DNA of 5,804 bases from Nanobdellota archaeon. GTDB lineage: Archaea; Nanobdellota; Nanobdellia; Woesearchaeales; GW2011-AR9. The stretch lies in contig JAHJDQ010000006.1 of assembly GCA_018812355.1 (NCBI GenBank), forward strand, positions 1-5,804. The letters run 5' to 3'. Made by a program: the position numbers and the translations under genes. The notes under the pieces are model-generated. The model did not search any database. It saw only the letters and a list, made by a program, of their open reading frames with translations, and was not told the origin of the DNA. Positions 4,742-5,804 of the stretch are shown here, piece by piece. Each line of letters starts with the position of its first letter. Positions within the stretch are counted from its first letter, which is position 1.

Positions 4742-5224
4742 TTACTCGGGGTTTCGCTTTAGGTTTTCAAGAATGTATTTTGGGACAATCCCTAACTTGA
4801 TGTATTTTTGTTGAATTTCTTTTGGCAGATATTTGAAATCCCTTATTCTTTTACGGCAGTTTTTGCTTTGGCACATGCAATCCATTTCCCAATGGTCTTC
4901 ATTCAGAGCTGTAGAATAGTCCCATGTTATTTCTTCTCCTTCTTTAATATCTTTTATTGTAATCAGAATTACTCTCTTTCCAATAACCTTTATCCCAGAA
5001 TTTGGATTGCATGAATGATTGATAAAGTCATCTAGTTCTCCTGATGGTCCAATATAAGTTCTTTTTCCAATTTGAATGCAATGTTCATCCTCGTATGAAT
5101 TATCGTCAATTTCATTATAATCAAATATTTTACCTCTAAACTCAATGATTTCCTCTCCTTTTTTGAAATCTTTATTCGCAAAAACTGCCTTGCCCAATTT
5201 AGATTGTTCCAAAATTAAATCCAT
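4742..5224 (-). CDS. SET-domain protein-lysine methyltransferase-like
   Basis: A 160-residue compact SET protein, expected to transfer methyl from SAM to a lysine side chain; the substrate is unknown (chromatin or ribosomal proteins are candidates in archaea). Seen: GKAVFANKDFKKGEEI (11-26), the N-terminal SAM-binding part in place of the usual GxGxFA; FINHSCNPNS (68-77) with the NHSCxPN signature; EGEEITWDY (95-103) with the conserved tyrosine Y103; and a post-SET cysteine cluster C116-x-C118-x4-C123 that with C72 could bind one zinc. A basic helical tail (124-160) follows. Complete for a minimal SET enzyme. The start has no ribosome site but has a TATA box at the leaderless distance. The stop codon lies 11 nt from the cassette crossover, and the last codons (NPE) fall in the boundary inverted repeat. 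Confidence 0.88.
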   Translation of the reverse strand: MDLILEQSKLGKAVFANKDFKKGEEIIEFRGKIFDYNEIDDNSYEDEHCIQIGKRTYIGPSGELDDFINHSCNPNSGIKVIGKRVILITIKDIKEGEEITWDYSTALNEDHWEMDCMCQSKNCRKRIRDFKYLPKEIQQKYIKLGIVPKYILENLKRNPE

Positions 5225-5245
5225 AGTATAATTAATTATATCACA

Positions 5246-5254
5246 ATATAAAAA
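5246..5254 (-). promoter_or_regulatory. TATA box for a leaderless SET transcript
   Basis: Minus-strand TTTTTATAT lies 22-30 nt upstream of the ATG at 5224, centred at -26, the textbook archaeal distance for transcription starting at the start codon. No ribosome site is present. It lies inside the cassette, so the gene carries its own promoter. Confidence 0.6.
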
Positions 5255-5318
5255 TGTAGCGAAACCCCTGCGTCATACTGTCGGTCGCTTCGCTCCCTCG
5301 TTCGCCTTGCAGGCTCAC

Positions 5319-5345
5319 CACATAACAGCGATCGCGATGTTAAAT
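5319..5345 (+). other. Collapsed attC-like site of cassette 3
   Basis: Left core CACATAAC (5319-5326), spacer A (5327), GCGA directly joined to TCGC (5328-5335), spacer GAT (5336-5338), right core GTTAAAT (5339-5345, fits GTTRRRY). Cores and spacers match the full sites exactly, but the hairpin interior is absent and the arms form an 8-bp palindrome with no loop. Compared with GCGAT...ATCGC of the site at 4288-4392 it looks like that plan with its interior deleted. Hairpin-rich sequence (5267-5313, CCTGC/GCAGG ends) lies just upstream. Confidence 0.65.
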
Positions 5346-5386
5346 CCAATTTTTGAAAATGCCTAAATAGTAGAATGGGGCAACTT

Positions 5387-5503
5387 TTACTCTCTAAAGA
5401 AATCTCTTGTTACTTTATGTTCATCAGAAAATAATATTTCTGCTTCATCATAAGATTTTATCGCATCCTTTGGGTCTTGTCCTTTTGCTTTATTCTCTTT
5501 CAT
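5387..5503 (-). CDS. Possible 38-residue ORF after the surface-protein gene
   Basis: An ATG at 5503, inside the last 14 nt of the preceding gene in another frame, opens a 38-codon frame rich in Lys, Glu and Asp (MKENKAKGQDPKDAIKSYDE...) ending at 5387. There is no clear ribosome site beyond GAAAG and no recognisable domain. It may be a genuine coupled small gene, the out-of-frame remainder of a longer upstream gene, or chance. The 5340-5386 interval beyond it holds nothing I can name. Confidence 0.25.
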   Translation of the reverse strand: MKENKAKGQDPKDAIKSYDEAEILFSDEHKVTRDFFRE

Positions 5504-5804
5504 AATCTTCAGTTTCTTTCAAAATAGTAGTTAAAAATTTAACATCTGTAACTCCCTTATTAATAATACTAAAAGTTATTTCTCCAGATCCCCCCCTGTT
5601 ATAAATATCAGTAGCATCTAAATTAATTAATAAATCTGGATCGCTTCCAACCATTAAACCTATAACGTTATTCTTAGTATAATTTGTACCCAACGCATCA
5701 TTGTAAGTAATTATCAAAGGAATTTTATAAACTCTTGAATTCGCATCTGGATAAGCCAATATATTATACTCTAAAGTAACTTTTTCCCCTGGCCCAATAA
5801 AACC
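5490..5804 (-). CDS. C-terminal part of a NEW3/CARDB-like surface protein (5' end outside window)
   Basis: The reading frame is open to the window edge; 104 residues are visible. Residues 1-56 read as the end of an immunoglobulin-like repeat: GPGEKVTLEYNI (4-15), VYKIPLIITYNDALGTNY (26-43), then VIGLMVGSDPDL (47-58). A second repeat follows (LLINLDATDIYNRGGSGEIT..., 59-78). This pattern (GPGE, KIPL-x-ITY, GL-x-VG, S/D-P-D/E-L) is what archaeal COG1361/NEW3-type secreted or S-layer-like proteins show. The second repeat stops at KETEDYERE, about 45 residues in, with no membrane anchor. The gene is therefore either naturally short at its C-terminus or truncated near the end of the cassette array. 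The family call is from general resemblance. Confidence 0.55.
   Translation of the reverse strand, partial: GFIGPGEKVTLEYNILAYPDANSRVYKIPLIITYNDALGTNYTKNNVIGLMVGSDPDLLINLDATDIYNRGGSGEITFSIINKGVTDVKFLTTILKETEDYERE

Larger units (their letters stand above)
4730..5339 (+). mobile_element. Integron-type cassette 3: single SET-domain gene, reversed
   Basis: A 610-nt unit of classic cassette size. Its start GTTATGTG (4729-4736) is the exact complement of CACATAAC (5319-5326) at its end. The one gene runs against the attC orientation and fills 4742-5224, with its own promoter. An 11-bp inverted repeat, GGGGTTTCGCT (4748-4758) and AGCGAAACCCC (5258-5268), lies just inside the ends, the same design as the GGGGGGAATCGGGT pair of cassette 1. 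Confidence 0.65.

Noticed and set aside
4808..5014. 68-codon plus-strand ORF
   Set aside because: Antisense shadow of the SET and post-SET motifs.

Overview
The window looks like a stretch of an AT-rich archaeal genome, probably of a DPANN-type lineage (Woesearchaeota/Pacearchaeota-like), although a CPR-type bacterium is not strictly excluded. Pointers to archaea: TATA-like boxes about 26 nt upstream of start codons with no Shine-Dalgarno (SET gene, endonuclease gene), GGAGGTG-type ribosome sites elsewhere, and a right-edge gene that reads like an archaeal NEW3/CARDB (COG1361-like) surface protein.

The main result is that the window has the architecture of an integron cassette array. Four sites end in CGATG^TTA (G at 36, 4384, 4729 and 5339). 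The last three are complete and share one plan: AAC, a single A, a left arm, a variable hairpin region, a complementary right arm, GAT, GTT. The telling test is that the bases before each AAC do not pair with the GTT beside them. They pair with the GTT at the start of their own cassette: 4288-4296 with 36-44 (9 nt), 4612-4620 with 4384-4392 (9 nt), 5319-5326 with 4729-4736 (8 nt). This is expected if each unit was inserted as a circle carrying its own attC. No integrase gene lies in the window, so it is either the interior or distal part of an integron or an integrase-less cassette cluster.

Layout. 1-36: 3' end of an attC from an upstream cassette. Cassette 1 (37-4384, unusually long) carries a PD-ExK restriction-endonuclease-like gene (+). 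Convergent to it is a ribbon-helix-helix regulator/C5-cytosine methyltransferase operon (-). Then come a winged-helix regulator (-) and, divergent from that, a three-gene operon (+) of a two-helix membrane protein, an unrecognised soluble protein and a second two-helix membrane miniprotein. Cassette 2 (4385-4729) has no credible ORF, only palindromes. Cassette 3 (4730-5339) carries one SET-domain methyltransferase gene on the minus strand and ends in a collapsed attC. From 5340 on lies either a fourth cassette or the chromosomal flank, with the 3' end of the surface-protein-like gene (-).

Functionally, cassette 1 is a self-contained restriction-modification island with its own promoters. The RHH protein probably controls the methyltransferase through dyads at its promoter, and the winged-helix protein may control the divergent membrane operon. 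The cassette ends also hold a signal beyond the standard attC: in every cassette the complementarity between its two ends continues inward in collinear blocks (out to about 190 nt in cassette 1). The recombination point of the excised circle would therefore sit at the centre of a very long imperfect palindrome.
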